From assembly GCA_002803225.1 (NCBI GenBank), contig NXFV01001284.1, forward strand, positions 1-35,819: a stretch of 35,819 nt of DNA, read 5' to 3'. A program made the position numbers and the translations under genes. The DNA is from Gamarada debralockiae. Taxonomy: Eukaryota > Ascomycota > Leotiomycetes > Helotiales > Hyphodiscaceae. The notes beneath the pieces were generated by a model that searched no databases, had not been told where the DNA came from, and saw only the letters and a list, made by a program, of their open reading frames with translations. Shown here in pieces: positions 33,263-35,819 of this stretch. How positions within the stretch are numbered: the stretch's first letter is position 1; every line of letters begins with the position of its first letter.

Positions 33263-35819
33263 AGGGGAATCCTAAGTACTATAAAGCCTTAGACCTTAGG
33301 TATAATTTCTCTTAGGACTATTATATATATATTAAGCCTAGTTTAATATTAAGAGTATTAGAGCTATTATATTACTCTCTTCTCTATAATAAATATATTC
33401 TTATATATATAAGAATAAAATATAGTAACTACTCTATTAAATTATTATCTTCTTAATTTTCTAGCTTTTTGTTATCTTTCTAATACTATATTTAATAGAC
33501 TAAGTAGTAAGATAGTCTAGCCTTATAAAAGTATTATTTATAAAACTTATAGAGCTTATATAAAGCCCCCTTAAAGCTATCTAAATTATAATACTTAAAG
33601 TTATAGTCTATTTCTACTTACTTAATATAATACTAAAGCTAGTTATTATATCTTTTAATAGTAAGTATATCTTTTACCTTAAACTTTACTTATCTCTTAT
33701 ACTTTATTTTTACTAAATTATTATATTATTTTAGTAAAGGATTATTAGCTACTTTATATAATTAATTAGATAAGAATATTAAATATATTATATTAAATAA
33801 TAAAAGGTTAAACTTAAAGGAGTTATTAATTTACTTATATATATAATATAGTCTCTTTATTTAGTAATCTAACTTATAACTAAGTTAGTCTATAGACTAC
33901 TTCTTTATAAATACTTATATTAAATTACTAACTATAAAGTTAACTAATTATTAGTATTTATTAGCTTGTTTTTTTTAATATTTTTATATTTCTTTTAAGT
34001 TTACTTTAGTAAATTCTTATATATTATAGATCTCTTAAGCTTAAGCTATTATCTTAATATATATTTTATAAATAATATCTAAGATATTAATTAAGTCTTT
34101 AGGTCTATTTTAGTTAAAGCTTATTTAAGACTTATACTTTATTTTAACTATAAATAAAAAGAGGTTAGTTAAGTTATAAGGGAGTACTATAACTATAAAG
34201 TTAATAATATAAATTAGACCTAACTAGTTATTTTAGTAATAGTTAATAAAGAGATAAAGGTACTATTTAATATATTAATTAGTATTCTTAGTTTATTTAT
34301 TAGTTTAAAAGTAGTTTACTATTAAGAGTTTTAACTTAATTCCTAGAATATAATTAAATTCTTTTTAAAAAGTAAAGATAAATTAGAGTTTTTTATTAAA
34401 GATAATTATTATTACTAGACTATAGTACTTATATATATATATTATATATAATTAGGCTAGCTTAAAAGTATTAATAGTATTATAGTATAAAATAGAAATA
34501 AGCCTTTTACTTAATTAGTCTATAAATATAATAATCTTATTAAATCTTTTTTTATTAACTAAAAAGTCTTTAAAATTAATTAAAATATATTATTAAGAGT
34601 AGTCTAGTACTAATAAAGACTAAAGGAGACTAAAAGTCTTATCTTAAAGAAGTATTAATATTTAATAAATATAATAGTTTTAAATAAAGATTTTAATATT
34701 ATTATTTATTTTATACTAATAATAATAGTTTTTAATAATTTACTTAGTCTTATTTTCTCTTAAATAAATACTTAAGATTTAGTAATAAGCCTTTATAATA
34801 AGTATAATTTTAAAGCTTTTTAGTATTATAACTTATCCTTTTTACTTTAATAGTCTATTTATTAATAATTATTCCTTTTTATCTTCTATTATTAGCTCTT
34901 AAGTAATATTAAATTTATAAGAGAAATAATTAAATTAAAGAATAAAATTAATAAGATCTAAGTATACTTTAAGTAGTAATACTTTTATAGTAATTTAGTA
35001 TATCTATAGACTCTTAAGGATTTATAAATTTAAATTTAATAGTAAAAGAAGTTATTATAAGTAAGGGACTCTTTTATTATTATATACTCTTTAGTTTCTA
35101 TATTTATTTATATAAGAGAATTAGTTTTATTTGTCTTATTAAAATAGTATAATATCTTAAAGTTATATTAAAAAAGAATCTTAGTTTAATAAGCTTATTT
35201 AGCTAATAATAACTTAGTACTTATAAAATATTCTAATACTTTATAGTTAAAGAGAATATTTATTAAAGTTATTATCTTTTTAAGTTCTAGTTTCTAATAC
35301 TTAAATACTTATATAATTATTAGTATTTCTTTATTATAGATAAAGTAATTTAGCTCTACTAGTACTATAGTCTTTAAAAAGTAAGTAATTAAATATTATT
35401 TATTATTTATTTTTTATTAAAAGAAAACTACTTTAACTATTATATTAGAGATATTAATTTTTAAAAGATATTATTTTCTTTTATTAAAATAAATAAAAAT
35501 TAAAGCTTTTATTAATTATTATTTAAGTTTATTAAATACTAAGAGGTAATAGTTATTAAAGTTAAATATATAATAGACTTTTATTAATTAAATAAGAGAG
35601 GCTATAATTTAGCTATAGTCTTAAATAAAATATTAATAAAAGTTATAAAATCCTAGAAATATTTATATTACTTTTATAGTCTTAGGCTACTTTTAGTCTT
35701 ATATAGCTATAATCTTATTAAGATTAATTTAAATATTATTTATATTAATAATAAAACTAAGATATTTTATTTAAATTATATTAAACTTATACTTTTTAAT
35801 ATTAACTTATAGTTTATAT
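33263..35819. repeat. RIP-degraded AT-rich tract
   Basis: Over about 2.5 kb the sequence is nearly all A/T with TA words. Reading it by eye I find no CpA and no CpG, and only about three TpG (near 33470, 33966 and 35132). The remaining C residues are followed by T or C. RIP converts CpA to TpA on both strands, so this is the expected end state of a heavily mutated repeat. The original element, probably a retrotransposon given its size, can no longer be identified, and no frame survives. The tract runs off the window. Confidence 0.88.

Overview
The window is nuclear DNA of a filamentous ascomycete (Pezizomycotina). The genes are intron-rich, with short introns of about 40-170 nt and GT-AG borders. 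Their products belong to fungal families, and the right end carries the footprint of repeat-induced point mutation (RIP). A Leotiomycetes-type host would fit but cannot be proven from the sequence alone. All gene models below were spliced by eye from donor, branch and acceptor signals plus family knowledge.

Layout. (1) 1-7414 is an accessory, transposon-rich flank. At least four small non-autonomous DNA elements lie around one intact gene, a secreted tannase/feruloyl esterase (2116-4110, minus): a TA-flanked pogo-like MITE, an ATTAATC-rich inverted-repeat element, a hAT-type MITE and a 123-bp TA-flanked MITE. Beyond it is about 3 kb of gene-poor DNA with probable LTR-retroelement debris. (2) 7415-22138 is a conserved housekeeping block: IWS1 (transcription elongation), a Brl1/Brr6 nuclear-envelope protein, an SRPK-type kinase, a GRIP-domain golgin and a Lunapark ER-junction protein. 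IWS1/Brl1 and golgin/Lunapark are divergent pairs sharing short intergenic promoters. (3) 23370-32235 is accessory again: a short-chain dehydrogenase, a NmrA-like pseudogene with at least five frameshifts, a relic joining the head of a fungal STAND/NLR-type gene to an unrelated-looking tail, a lineage-specific 280-aa protein, a SAM-dependent methyltransferase and an FAD-dependent monooxygenase. Two elaborate inverted-repeat structures lie upstream of the monooxygenase. (4) From about 33263 to the end is an AT-rich, heavily RIPped tract with essentially no CpA or CpG.

How the genes relate. The central block serves basic cell biology (transcription elongation, nuclear-envelope/pore assembly, splicing-factor phosphorylation, Golgi tethering, ER network shape) and shows no shared pathway. 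The right-hand redox and methyl-transfer enzymes are the kind that modify small metabolites. No polyketide, peptide or terpene backbone gene is in view, so a cluster is only a possibility. I did not find a convincing wholly new system. The best unexplained signals are the nested palindrome at 32833-32879, the hairpin at 32623-32683, the truncated STAND-gene relic and the layered MITE nest beside the tannase.
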